Assembly (NCBI GenBank): GCA_034508935.3
Contig: CM067443.1
Coordinates: 49,909,899-49,973,898 of the forward strand
Source of the DNA: Berghia stephanieae
Taxonomy: Eukaryota > Mollusca > Gastropoda > Nudibranchia > Aeolidiidae
Direction of reading: 5' to 3'
DNA: 64,000 nucleotides
Positions 1-11,121 of the stretch are shown one piece after another. The position numbers and the translations under genes are program-made. Numbering within the stretch: the stretch's first letter is position 1; every line of letters starts with the position of its first letter. Below the pieces are notes generated by a model. It was not told the DNA's origin. It searched no databases and was given only the letters and a program-made list of their open reading frames with translations.

Positions 1-160
1 GTGTTAAGAAAATATTCGAAACAATTTCAACATTAGATAGTTGATTTGATGAAGCTACTTATAAACAGAGATGTCAGAACTTAGATGTTACCATTGTACA
101 AAATTTTCTTCTTTAATACAGTCCAGCTTGTTATGGTGGGCATTTTTAAATATATAAATT

Positions 161-456
161 GAGCTTTTATCTTCCGCAATATCCACTTAATGTGCTCAAA
201 GCGCTTTACAAGGGGTCCCAGGCCAACAGCAACATTTAACATTTAGGATGGGACATGACGCCTGTTAGGCGATGTTACAATTTTTTTGGACAGAGACAAT
301 GCTGTAAACGGCCAGGTACTCATTTTACATCTGAGTACGATGTAGAATGTGAGTAAAGAGCCTTCTCCAAGGACTCAACTATGCGCCGAATGAGGCTTGA
401 ACCCAGGACCTTCCGATCCGAAAGCGAGTGTCATACCACAAGACCACATAGCCGCA
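161..456 (-). repeat. tRNA-Pro-like SINE (family SINE-A), full-length copy
   Basis: Read on the minus strand, it starts with a tRNA-like head (GCGGCTATGTGGTC..., box-B-like GGGTTCAAGCCTC). A ~200-bp body follows, and it ends in a tail carrying GCGCTTTGAGCAC and a decayed form of GCGCTATATAAAAGCTC. The head resembles tRNA-Pro in the D and T arms but is not a foldable tRNA gene. About ten copies of this family occur in the window, in both orientations. This one lies in a WDR6 intron upstream of the first recognised exon. Confidence 0.85.
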
Positions 457-1006
457 TATATGTGGGCGTCCTTGAGATAACCAGTTGCATAGTGAAAAGC
501 TTTGAACGGAGATATTGACAATTTTAGTCAAGAAGTCAATTTTTATGGAAAATGAGTTCTCATCAAGAGTCATTAAATCAAACATTTTTAAAAATATTGA
601 TGAAATATTTTAATTGAATTCTACTCCTAAATATTTTGTTTTAATTTTTTATTGAAGGTAATTATTATACTTAATATCACTTCTTGTCAACTTTGGAAGC
701 GATTTTCTCTAAATTAGGCCCATGCATATGACCATAACTTCATGAAAAATCACCAGATTTGCTTCAAATAAAGATTAAAATGCTCAGGAGATATTAGGCT
801 TTGAATAAATGCAAAACAAAACGCAAAACAAAAATTTTCACCATGTGACTGATTGTGTCAGGGACGCACACATATATATATATCCTCCATGGTCTATCAG
901 TTCTACTGACATGTCTCATTGTACTCTCTATCATGACATTTTACAAGGCTTGAATTCAAAAGCATCTATTCTTACAGTGATCTAGTTATTTAAGTGCTTT
1001 CATTCT

Positions 1007-1140
1007 TTCATAAGACCCAGGGAACCGGAACTCATGCCAGTATCTATTACATTGAATGGGCAACAGCAATTGCTTGTTTCCCTTTGTACAGGATACTAGT
1101 CTTTTATCACAAAGTACTTTCTACCAGATCTAACTGACCC
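1007..1140 (-). repeat. 3' fragment of tRNA-Val-like SINE (family SINE-V)
   Basis: In reverse complement, this matches the 3' body of the SINE copies at 22252 and 30062. Shared stretches include the segments on cagtgattgggtagctgggtc, the aaagtactttgcgata motif, and the gcaattgctgttgcccatt motif. The tRNA-like head is missing. It abuts the SINE-A copy that follows. Confidence 0.6.
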
Positions 1141-1163
1141 AACTACCCATTCACTGCTGGACG

Positions 1164-1395
1164 ACAGCAACACGTAACATGTAGAATGAGACATGACGCC
1201 TGTTAGGCGTTATTACAAATGTTTTTTCAACAGAGACAATGCTGATGATAGCCAGGTACTCATTTACACCTGAGTACGGTGAGAGAATGTGAGTAAAAAG
1301 CCTTTTCCAAGGACTCAACTATGCACCAAGCGAGGCTCGAACCCAGGACCTTCCGATCCGAAAGCGAGTGTCTTACCACTAGACCACATAGCCGC
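1164..1395 (-). repeat. SINE-A copy, 3'-truncated
   Basis: The tRNA-like head (GCGGCTATGTGGTCTAGTGG when read on minus) and most of the body are present. The last ~50 bp, with the CTATATAA tail, are absent. It lies ~55 bp upstream of the first WDR6 exon in the window. Confidence 0.8.
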
Positions 1396-1451
1396 ACAAG
1401 AGATCATAACAGATTTTCCGAATTGAACTATAACCTTCCGTTTTTCCCCAG

Positions 1452-4400
1452 ACCCAGTTTGTGATTTGGAGCCAGCGTTACAACCAGAAAATGTTTTATG
1501 TGGAATGTGGTGGCGGCCATCGTTCTTGGGGCTGTTGCCATGACAACGGGGTCTTCAGGTTTGCCTACTTGAAGGGAGGATTGTTGAGTGTGGTGGACAG
1601 TGCTCAATGCTCCAAGCATGAGATTCTCAAGGTAAGAAGATTTCTTGAAAACTTTTCTCACTATTGAATAACACTTATTTTGTCTTTTAGTTCAACGAAA
1701 GTGAAATGGCCAAGTAGGCTGTTGCCTTATATATAACATGAGTGACCTAGGTTTAAACCCCATATTGCACTTGAAATTCGTGTGTTATTTATTTTTATTT
1801 TTTGTTTTTCCCTTAGCAAAGTTTCAATGTTATTATCTGCCTTAGGAAATAGCATTTTCTGTTGACATTGTGCATTTGTAGAATTGATTATTATTATTTA
1901 TTCAAGGTATACTCAGAGATAGGACAGTTTTATTTTTCACGCTCTTTCACGTGACACATGAAGATTTCAATTCCAATACCAAAAGTCACATTCTTGATTC
2001 TTTATCTCCAAACCAGCCTCCCCTCCATGGCAGGGAACTTCATGATGTCAAGCTGTTAGAGATAGCAAGCACACAGAGTAAGTTTTCAAGTGGTTAGATA
2101 AGATGACTTGATCACAATTTACATTGTGCAATAATCTCTAAATGTGCTCAAAGCACTTTACAAGGGGTCCCAAGCCAACAGCAATGCTTAACATTTAGAA
2201 TGGGACCCATCACCTATTAGATGATATTACCATTCTTTAAAAAACAGAGACAACGCAGTTGATGGCCAGGTACTCATTTTACACCTGAGTATGGTCAGAG
2301 AATGATTAAAGAGCCTTTACCAAGGACTCAACTTTCCACCATTTAGAGCCAAACCCAGGACTTACTGGTCCGAAATTGAGTGTCATACCACGGGACCACA
2401 AAGCCACACAATTAAAGTTAATATAATATTCACTTTATTTATCCATTTATGGAAATTTACACAGGTCAGTGCCCTTACCATTTATGACACCGAATTCCAA
2501 GCAGTTCAAATTCCAAGCAGTTCATTAAATATGTTAAAATAAAATTAAAAAGGAAAAACAGTCAAAAATATTGTCACATTAAATGATTGTTTTTGTACAT
2601 ATTTGGAAACCAACGGTACCTTGAGTTATGTAGTAAGAAAATGGATGATTATATCTGTTATAGGCCTACTTAAATTTAAAAAATTCTACACTTCCTTTTA
2701 TGCAAGAATTTTTTTGTCAGTTTATTGTACAGAGGCGTTTCTATATTTTTAAAAATAGATTGACTCTCTATTTGTGATTTTTATGATTTTATAGTGACTC
2801 ATAGAACTATAAAAAATGAACAGATGCAATAGTAAAAGGATTTACAGAATAACCCGTAGATGTGTAGATGCTGATTACTATTCAACATTTACTGCTTACA
2901 GGTTTTGTATATCACTCCTTTTCAGTGTTTGTAATCGAAACACTATTTGGAGTTATAAAATATATTACAATCTTCTCAGTTTGTATCTCATTACAGATTA
3001 TAAGCCATGTTTCTTGACGTTCACTGCCAGTGAGGACACCACAGTCAATGTTGGGTCATTCCATTGTATCCTTTAAAATTGATTCAAACTAGACTTTAAC
3101 AGATAGTGTGCGCTTGGCTAAGAAGCTCACAAAATTGCCATCCGGAAGTATAACGGACCAACACACATATCTATGTGTAACCTTAAATGTTTATAGACTG
3201 TTTAATACAGTTTAGTGAGAATTACTCTTAGCACGGATGGCAAAAAACAATAACAAAGACTCGAGTGACGTCAACTTCATTCAATCTATAGACAAAAAGA
3301 TTTTAAAGAAATAATAATAATTGTCAACCATTTACAAAGCAATTACTTTTTATCAAAGTATGATACAGCATTAGGGCCTCTGTGGTGTAATGGTAGCACA
3401 TCTGACTGGTAATCAAAAGGTCTGAGGTTCGATCCCCAGTTGAGGTCGACTGATTTTTGGGATGTTTTTTTTCCCTTGTATTTTTCTTTCTTGCTTTGTC
3501 TGGCACCTTTCATACACACTTGTTCAGTTCTTTATCTTACACCAGTGCCTGACCCTTAATTTCTTTGATATTTTCAAAATAATAAAATGGAGCAACTCAA
3601 ATGTCTTCATCCTCGTTCTCTTGTGTTCAATATATGTGTTGTTTGTTGCAAGCAAGTGTTCACAGCTTAAAATGTGTACCCTTGTGAAGAATATGGTATT
3701 AAAATTGTCCCAACTATTGGGAGCCTCTGTGGTGTAATGGTAGCACATCTGACCGGTAATCAGAAGGTCTGAGGTTCGATCCTCAGTTGAGGTCGACTTA
3801 TTTTTTTGGGATGTTTTTTTTTCTTGTATTTTTCTTGCTTTGTCTGGCACCTTTCATTCACACTTGTTCAGTTCTTTGGCATTACAGAGTCTTGGCGCCT
3901 CAACTGGAAGGCACAAGGTCCATTGCGTTGTGTGGGTTGAGTAAGTCATTTCAGCCCAGCTCATCGGTTCCAGTCTTTATGGCAACCCAGAGTGATTCTT
4001 ATAATTCAGAGAGAAAAAATTCCTCAGAAGGGAAAAAAAAGAAAATTACAACAAAATTATGCCTAGAATATTTCTGGGATTTTTGTTTACTTTACTTTTC
4101 TTTCTTCTTGTTTTCTCTTTTTTTTCTTTTAAATCAACCAAATCAAGGAATATAGACCTAAATATGTTGATTCTTGTTTTAACAACTACAAAAGACATCT
4201 AACTTCTACGTCATGGCACAAGACTGAAGGGCTAGAGCTCAAGTAGTCGCTGGTTTGGATAAGTAAGTAAGTAAGTGATTCTTGTTTTATCTTCATTTAA
4301 AGATATAGCTTGAGTCAGTATAGTGTGAAAAAGTTGTCTTTTACCTCCTTGACTTGATACAGACATCAACGGTTTTACGCAGTGGAAACCTTTGGCCACT

Positions 4401-6333
4401 TTGAAAGGTCATTTATCCAGTGTCCGATGTTTAGTCTTGTGTAAATCAGGAAAATATCGCTCAGTTCAAGGCTCGGACAACGTTTTTAATGATGTACCCA
4501 ACTCCCAGAGTGACTTAATTCTTTTCACTGGTGGCGGTAGAGCAGAAATTCGAGTTTGGAAAGTGCAAGTGAAAGATAGCTCTGTGAATGATGTAATGTG
4601 TAGTAAAACCGAAGAAAATAAAAGGACTAACATTGCATGTGAGGAAGAAAGGGATTTTAAAATGAGAAAAGAATGTTTTGAAACAGGAGAATCAGGAAAT
4701 GATGGCAAGAAAGGGATAGATTCTGTCGCCACCACCCATCAAGAATGGTCCACACACTATCTCGGGGAATCCAGACACAAGCGGCCATTTTCTAAATGGA
4801 AAACAAGAAAGTTACATTTGGATCCTGAAACGAGAGTGATGTCCCTTGATGCTACTTCTCTCTGTGATATTGGAGTTGTTGCAGATTTCTGTGACGCAAT
4901 GCAAGATAAAAATAGTTTTGATATAGAGCATCTTCACATTGTATCGGCTGCTGGCTCTGATGGACTATTGAGGTACAGTAGCTTAGTGCGGCTATGTGGT
5001 CTAGTAGTATGACACTCGCTTTTGGACCGGAAGGTCCTGGGTTTGAGCCTCGCTTGGTGCATAGTTGAGTCCTTGGAAAAGACTCTTTACTTACATTCTC
5101 TCACCGTACTCAGGCATTGTTTCTGTCCGAAAAATTGTAATATCGCCTAACAGGCATCATGTCCCATCCTAAATGTTAAGTGTTGCTGTTGGTCAGGGAC
5201 CCCTTGGAAAGCGCTTTGAGCATGTTTAGTGGATATTGCCCTATATAAAAGCTCAATTATTTAAAAAAACAAACAAAATCATTGTGACGATGATATACGA
5301 GTACTTATTAGGCTTTATGAAATTTGATTGGTCTGGTTTAATTATTAAACATGTTTATTGTGATTCAGTATAACTGGTCAAAATATGTTAAGGAGATTTG
5401 CAAGTAAAAATGTTATCTAAATCTTTTATAATGCACTGTATTTAGAAATTTCCCCAGACGTTCATTTTGAAATTAAAAGAGAGACTCATAGAGATAAAGA
5501 TAATAATAAGAAAAAGACATTCAATATATACTTTACCATTTCTACTACCACTTCCATTTCCCTTCCCCGGTCAATTTAGATAAAGATATTATTTAGGCTC
5601 TCAGAAACCCTATTCTTACATTAAATTTTTTTCATCATCAAACACTTTTAAAACTGACGTTATTGGTTTTTGTTTTTTTTTTAATGACAGGCCGTTAACG
5701 TAGAATTTCCCTTTCTTGTTGTCCTCCCACAGAATCTTCTTTTACAACGACCATACAAGAAAGTTAACTCCTATCGCCCAATCGACATTCCACCAAGGTT
5801 GTGTCTTGAAAGTTCTCCATTTCCATTTCAAATCCAAAGATAACAATTTATTTTTTGCCTTATCAACGTCAACAAATGGTAAAATTGCAATCTGGTTGCT
5901 GGACAGAGTTCTTAGACAATCTGTAGCTGTTAAAGGTGAGATCAGAATATCGCAGAAATGTAATACAGATGAACAATATACAGAAACCAAAATGCCACCA
6001 GAACAGGAAGTGTCCTTGCCAGTGAGTCATTCAAAGGTGGCAGAAGGATGTGAGAGTCATGGAGCGTTTTCTATGGACAGAGATACTGCTGACAAAGAAG
6101 ATGATGCTGATGAAACAGACGATTTTCATCCTGTTTGCTCCTTGCCCGCACATCAATCAGGCATTAACGGTCTCCATGCCTTTCAAGTGGATGGTGAGTT
6201 GTTAATTTTTTTTAAATCTTTATTTTTGTTGGTGTAAACGCAATTTCTATGGTGATAAATAGCACATAGGATGACTTGAATTATCTTATTTTTGTAGTTA
6301 TATGATAGTATTAATCTCAAATATGATCTTCTC

Positions 6334-6378
<45 letters not shown>

Positions 6379-9337
6379 CCCCCCCCCCCCCCCTCCCTCC
6401 TTGTCTCTCTTTTATTATTGATATTGTTATTATTTAAAAGGTTACTTTGGTTTACATCCCCATCCCGTATGCTAGAGATTGTTTTACTGTAGTGTAACTA
6501 GGTAGATGAGTGTCAGATCACTCTATGTCAATTATGAACGATTTTTGTTTCTGCAGACAGCACTTTTCTACTTGCATCTGGTGGCGATGACAATGCCTTG
6601 ACGGTACAGGTGATAAAGGTCAAAGGTCAGGAGGTCAAAGTGAAATGTCACAATACAAACGAATATGCACACAGTGCTCAAATTACTGGTAAGCTAAGAT
6701 GAGTAATGATTTGAAGCCTTAATCTCGGTTTAAAAGTTTTGCATTTTCTTTGTAAAGTATGTTTCATGGATAACAAAACAAAACCAAAATGAAACCAAAA
6801 TGTTAAATTTTGATTGCAAAAATTCCAAAACAAAATGGAAATCCAGAATGATTTATTATTTTATTTCTTCAAACGTCATTTTTATCTGTGCTTTCTTTCT
6901 CTTCAAAGTCATCATTTCCATGAATTATCATCATCGTTATGTATCATTATAGTGGGGACCTGACCATTAGAATATTCTGGGTTTTTAGTTATTTATTTTT
7001 ACAGTCAAAATGAACATTTCTATTTTTTTGAATTAGTTTTTTAAAACTTTTAATTTTAATATGATAACAAAATGAGTTGTTTTACTTCGTCAAAATGGGT
7101 ATACATTGAAAATTTGTGAAATCGGATGTATTGAATATATACATATATATATGTTCTTCATCATGACCAAGACTGTCATTATTTGACATAGATATAATAT
7201 ACCACTGTATAATTGAATAACAATGCGAAATTGAATGTAAGCTTCAATATAATATACGAAAACAGATCTGTTTTCGTATATTAAATTGAAGCTTACATTC
7301 AATTGTAATTAATTACTTCGAGCTTCGAACAGCAACATTTACATTACACTGTATTTATGACATAATTCTTTGTTGTTTTCAACACCAGGATTACGTGTCG
7401 TGTCTGAAAAGCTTCTAGTCAGTGTCTCCATTGATCAACGGATTTGTGTGTGGGGTCTGGATATATCAGATGACAAAATACAGGTGGGAATTCAAGTTTT
7501 ATGCAGTCATGACACTCTAAAAAACACATTTTTAAATGCTCTTTATTAATTTCACTCTTTATTCTTTGTGTTTAATTAATTACTCGCCATTTTGTTCCTT
7601 GTCCTTGGATCTTTCTTGCCATTCTCGTTATCATACTCTAACCTTTTTATACTCTTCATGTGTGTTAAAGGTTAAAGGTTGATGTAAATCTAATTCAATT
7701 TGCACTGTTTGGTTGCATTCTTTATATTCCCTTAGACAAAGCAAATATAGAGCCTGAAGCTTTAAACATTTTCAGTACAACTTGTGGTAAGAAGAATAAA
7801 TTTATCCTCATTTTTAAATCAGTTGTCCTTTTTTTTTTTTTTACACATGTATTCTTCACTATTGTAAAAAAGGTCATGCTTTAACAATGTTAAAAAAAGA
7901 TTTTAAAAAAATATATATATAAACTTTTTTTTCTCTTCATTATGCCCCTGTTATAGTGGAGCATCATTTATATATTTTTTTTACACATGTATTCTTCACT
8001 ATTGTGAAAAAGGTCATGCTTTAACGATGTTTAAACAAAAAAACAAAAACAAAAAAACAAACTATATATATATTGTCAATATATTATCTTCTTCTCAAAC
8101 GTCTTGAAATTACTTATGGCGTGTCTGGTGCAGCGCTTGATTGGTTTAGGTCATATTTGTTTAATCGTAAACAGATTATTACGGTGGATGAATATAGATC
8201 GGAGGAAATCTTTCTTGATTGTGGGGTTCCCCAGGGTTCAGTACTTGGACCCGTTCTTTTTGTTTTGTACGTTGGCCCTCTGTCTAAAATCATCAGAAGT
8301 TTTGGTCTGTCTTACCATCAATACGCTGATGATACGCAATTGTACTGCGTTTCCAATACGAGAAATTTACAAGAAGTATCAGCAAATAGTAAAAATTGTA
8401 TCCAAAGTGTTAAGAAATGGATGAATGAGAACAGACTGAAACTGAATGATGATAAGACGGAGGTGCTGTATGTGGGGAACAGGAAGTGGAAAAGTGAAAC
8501 AGATTTGAAGTTGGGGGATGCCTCTATTCAAATTGTTGACAAAGTGAAAAACCTTGGCACATTCTTAGACTCTGGACTGTCGATGGAGCATCAGGTTAAT
8601 AATTTGGTTAGATCTCTCTTTTTCCAACTAAAAAAGATTGCTTCCATTAGACGGTTCATATCTGAGGATGTGACCAAGCACCTGGTTGTGTCCCTCGTAC
8701 TATCGAAATTGGATTATTGTAATGCTCTGTTGTTTGGCGTTTCGCAATACAATCTGAAACGTCTTCAGATTGTCCAAAACAGCGCTGCCAGACTAGTATT
8801 CATGAAGCGTAGGTGCGACTCTGCCGGACCTCTACTTCATGACCTGCATTGGCTGCCTGTTGGGAAAAGAATTAAATTCAAAGCTTGTGTTTTAGTGTAT
8901 CGTTGTCTTGAAGGTACTGCCCCTTCCTACCTTTCAGAACTAATTGAAAGATATTCAAAACCCCGCCCCTTACGTTCGGCCAGTGATTCCACAAAACTAG
9001 TTGTCCCTCGAATTCGGAAAAATGCTGGAATGAGATCCTTTTCTCATTTCGGACCCTCTATTTGGAACGCCTTACCGCAGAGCATTCGTGAAAAAGAATC
9101 TTTGTCTATTTTTAAACGTTCGCTTAAAACATATTTGTTTCGATTTTAGTAGATGGTATGAGAAGCAAGATAGGTTTGGTTTGTGTTGTGTGTTGTGTTG
9201 TGTGTGTGTGTGTGTGTGTGTGCTTGTGTGTGTGAATGAGTATGTTTCAGCCAAAGTAATTTGTAATTTAAGCGCTTAGAGTCTGGTGTCTCGGAGTTAT
9301 AGCGCTATATAAGTTTTCAGCATTATTATTATTATAT

Positions 9338-9412
<75 letters not shown>

Positions 9413-11121
9413 TTTTTTTTCACTTCATTATGCCCCTGTTATAGTGGAGCATTATTTTTATTTTTATAAGGCTGAAACATAACGTCAGCCATTATTTATG
9501 TTTAGCTTTATTTCAACTCCACATTATCTTCATTTTCCTTCCCTTTTCTAGATTTAATATTTGATAGAGATTTATTTCAAAATTTTGTTTTTATGCATAC
9601 AAATCGTATATTTTACATTTGTTTGATTGGACATCTGATGATGATTTTATATTGATTTTTACCTGGTAAGACATCCTGTACGAGAAAATAAAACAGAACG
9701 AGATGTAGTTAAGGGAATGAGTTAACACTGAACACTGTGGGAGGTTTGCATTTTCTTATGAATATGACCCAAAAGATAAATTTCCTGCCAATTGTGCTCC
9801 AAAAAGTCTATTTTTACGCATTTTAAAACCTTTGTATCGATCTTCCATAGTGGGCAGGGAGGTACTTGTTCTGTCTTCTATCCCCCTGTATCTGTTTTCC
9901 AATTGCTTTCTGTCTTTGTCTTTGAATGAGATTACTCAGTTTTGTCCTGACCCTGGCCGAAGTCCTTGGCTGAGAGGAAAACAGTTGAATGAAGAGTTAT
10001 AGTTGGGAGATATTTTTTGCCTTGTAAATCATCTCTCTGTTTTGTAGTATTTTGCTGGGATTTTTTTCAACATATGATTTGTAAACATTTGAGTGTATTT
10101 CTCTTTGTGGGATATTGTGCTGATGTCTGGGTGAGACTTTTATGTGATCTCAAACGAAGTACACTGATAGTGTGCTCTTGGACTCTACTCTGTTCCTCAT
10201 TTGAACTATTTCCAGTTTTTCTTACTTTTTTCCCAAGTCCTTTTAATTGTACATCTAGAATGTTTTTACTATCCAATTTTCTTCCTTTTTACTGGCGCTG
10301 ATATGACCTTAATGTGTTGCAAGCGCCTTAAAACCTTTAACACCATAACCCTCCCCCCCCCCCCCCCCCCCCACAAAAAAAACCCCCAAAAAAACAACAA
10401 ACCTTTGTATGAATGTACGCTTTACCTTTTAGATTATATAACTCAATTCCCAACAATATTTAACCTTTTGTATTCTGTTTCTCTGCATGATTTTCACCAT
10501 ATATATCTTAACAGTTGTTGTTGAGTAGCACTAGTAGTTTGCTTTAAAAAAAATATGTATGAATTATCTATAAGACATTGCACTGTTTATTACCAAAGCA
10601 AAGTATTTTTTCTTCCAATGACAGATGGAGCTATTGAGCTGTTCCTATATCTACCTTGCTGACGTGTCTTGTATGGACGTTTATGTGCACAGGTATAATT
10701 AAATCTTAGCTGGGTTTAACATTGTTAATTTTTAAAACCTTTATTCATGTTCCATTTAGTTTTAATTACATTCGATGTTGTGTTTAAAAAAAATAACTTA
10801 ACATCTTTAACTCTATACTTATATGTATGACATAAAAACAACAGGTTTTTTTCCTTCTGAATTATAGATTATTTACATAAAAATTTGATAAAAAATTTCT
10901 TGGCTTAGTTTTTTTAAAAGAGACAGAGTGAGAATATAATTCTTTTTGCACCAATACACATTATCCACAATTTTGATTGAAATGATAAAATTATAGTACA
11001 TTTGATGTGTTATTTCCCCAGAAATGCTGTCTATCTTTGCCTGGGGGGTGAAGGATTGTGTCTATACAGTTGGAAGATGGACCAAAGCAGTGAAAAAGCA
11101 ATATCGCTTGAGTCTACTTGA
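1452..11121 (+). CDS. WDR6: WDR6-like WD-repeat protein, C-terminal part (10 exons; 5' end outside window)
   Basis: WDR6 homologs act in the cytoplasm as the WD-repeat partner of FTSJ1/Trm7, which 2'-O-methylates nucleotide 34 of certain tRNAs. Exons read from GT/AG sites: 1452-1631, 2017-2077, 2997-3054, 3888-3940, 4363-4972, 5733-6193, 6557-6688, 7389-7483, 10625-10692, 11022-11121 (stop TGA). Phases chain without conflict through all ten, giving 605 residues. Human WDR6 is ~1120 aa, so roughly the N-terminal half lies left of the window. Family-like segments in order: VECGGGHRSWG (exon 1), LHGRELHDVKLL (exon 2), TASEDTTVNV (exon 3), PLATLKGHLSSVRCL and LFTGGGRAEIRVWKV (exon 5), HQSGINGLHAFQ (exon 6), LLASGGDDNALTVQVI (exon 7), SVSIDQRICVWGLD (exon 8) and LCLGGEGLCLYSW (last exon). 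Exon 5 carries a charged, low-complexity insert between WD strands. Exons 3 and 4 are short and the least certain, especially the exon 3 donor. Polyadenylation signals AATAAA lie at 11162 and 11248. The assignment rests on remembered family similarity. Confidence 0.82.
2125..2410 (-). repeat. SINE-A copy
   Basis: Near full-length and more diverged than the copy at 161 (for example 'gggaccacaaagccacac' at the head end). It sits in the WDR6 intron between exons 2 and 3. Confidence 0.8.
3373..3535 (+). repeat. tRNA-Thr-like short SINE (family SINE-T), copy 1
   Basis: A tRNA-like head of ~75 nt has box-A-like GTGGTGTAATGGTAGC, an anticodon-loop position reading GGT (Thr-like), and box-B-like GGTTCGATCC. 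A T-rich tail follows, ending near CACACTTGTTCAGTTCTTT. The T arm does not pair as in a functional tRNA, so this is a SINE rather than a tRNA gene. A second copy starts 346 bp downstream in the same WDR6 intron. Confidence 0.75.
3719..3878 (+). repeat. SINE-T copy 2, abutting the WDR6 exon 4 splice acceptor
   Basis: Same head and tail as copy 1 at 3373. The anticodon-like stem is better preserved (TCTGA...TCAGA, loop CCGGTAA). The end of the element (TTGTTCAGTTCTTT) runs directly into 'ggcattacag', the acceptor of WDR6 exon 4 at 3888. Confidence 0.75.
4185..4277 (+). repeat. Dispersed repeat 3' end with (TAAG)n tail
   Basis: Contains ACTACAAAAGACATC, TACGTCATGGCA, AAGGGCTAGAGC and GGTTTGGATAAGTAAG. 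A related copy is at 26206-26295, with a weaker relative at 31078-31160. It looks like the 3' end of a retroposon with a short tandem tail. Confidence 0.5.
4988..5260 (+). repeat. SINE-A copy, full-length, 15 bp after a WDR6 exon
   Basis: It runs from GCGGCTATGTGGTCTAG through the box-B-like GGTTTGAGCCTCG to the tail GGATATTGCCCTATATAAAA. It begins only 15 bp downstream of the WDR6 exon 5 donor (GAG|GTACAG at 4972/4973). Confidence 0.88.
6336..6394. repeat. (CT)n microsatellite followed by poly-C
   Basis: A pure CT run is followed by about 17 C, in the WDR6 intron between exons 6 and 7. Confidence 0.9.
7227..7304. repeat. Fold-back palindrome, short copy (family FB1)
   Basis: Two ~39-bp arms meet at ACAGATCTGT (centre 7266/7267). 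The left arm includes GAATGTAAGCTTCAAT and ATACGAAAACAGAT, and the right arm is its reverse complement with about one single-base difference. The arms match the outer arms of the larger palindrome at 22682-22957. To the right, similarity continues outside the palindrome (TTCGAGC...AGCAACATTTACAT). It looks like an internally deleted fold-back element. Confidence 0.85.
7828..8070 (+). repeat. ~150-bp tandem duplication, second copy split by a LINE
   Basis: Unit 1 (about 7828-7975) carries ACACATGTATTCTTCACTA, GGTCATGCTTTAAC, a short TA run and TTATGCCCCTGTTATAGTGG. Unit 2 begins again at about 7978 with the same opening. Its right half resumes only at about 9409, after the LINE at 8073-9345. 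The order of events is therefore duplication first and LINE insertion second. Confidence 0.7.
8073..9345 (+). mobile_element. 5'-truncated CR1/L2-type LINE with open reverse-transcriptase C-terminus
   Basis: A 358-codon open frame (8073-9149) encodes the C-terminal part of a non-LTR reverse transcriptase. It starts just before GVSGAALDWFRSYL, then DCGVPQGSVLGPVLF, the catalytic YADD box in YHQYADDTQLY, LKLNDDKTEVLY, LSKLDYCNALL, LHWLPVGKRI and FGPSIWNALPQSIR, and ends in TYLFRF. The endonuclease and N-terminal RT are absent, as in a normal 5'-truncated insertion. The 3' end is AGCGCTATATAAG followed by ATT repeats. It lies in a TA-rich site in the WDR6 intron between exons 8 and 9. The lack of stops across 358 codons points to a fairly recent insertion. 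Confidence 0.9.
9197..9233. repeat. (TG)n microsatellite within the LINE 3' UTR
   Basis: A GT/GTGTT repeat lies just downstream of the LINE stop codon. Confidence 0.85.
9336..9408. repeat. (TA)n microsatellite at the LINE 3' junction
   Basis: About 65 bp of TA follow the LINE's ATT tail. A shorter TA run is also seen at the LINE's 5' junction (8065-8072), compatible with insertion into, and duplication of, a TA repeat. Confidence 0.85.
9845..10345 (+). repeat. R500 dispersed repeat, near full-length
   Basis: R500 is defined here as a ~490-bp repeat. It runs from CATAGTGGGCAGGGAGGTAC through TCTTCTATCCCCCTGTATC, GAGATTACT..GTTTTGTCCTG, ATCATCTCTCTGTT, TTTGAGTGTATT, GTGAGACTTTTA.GTGATCTC and TTTTTACTGGCGCTGATATG. 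It ends in TTGCAAGCGC..TAAAACC with an A-rich tail. The A-rich end and dispersed distribution suggest a non-autonomous retroposon, but no Pol III boxes were recognised. More than twelve full or partial copies occur in the window. This copy is in the last long WDR6 intron, followed by a poly-C/A-rich tract. Confidence 0.85.

Noticed and set aside
3373-3450. Functional tRNA-Thr gene
   Set aside because: The T arm does not pair, the head is fused to a conserved non-tRNA tail and a second copy has the same tail. It is a SINE.
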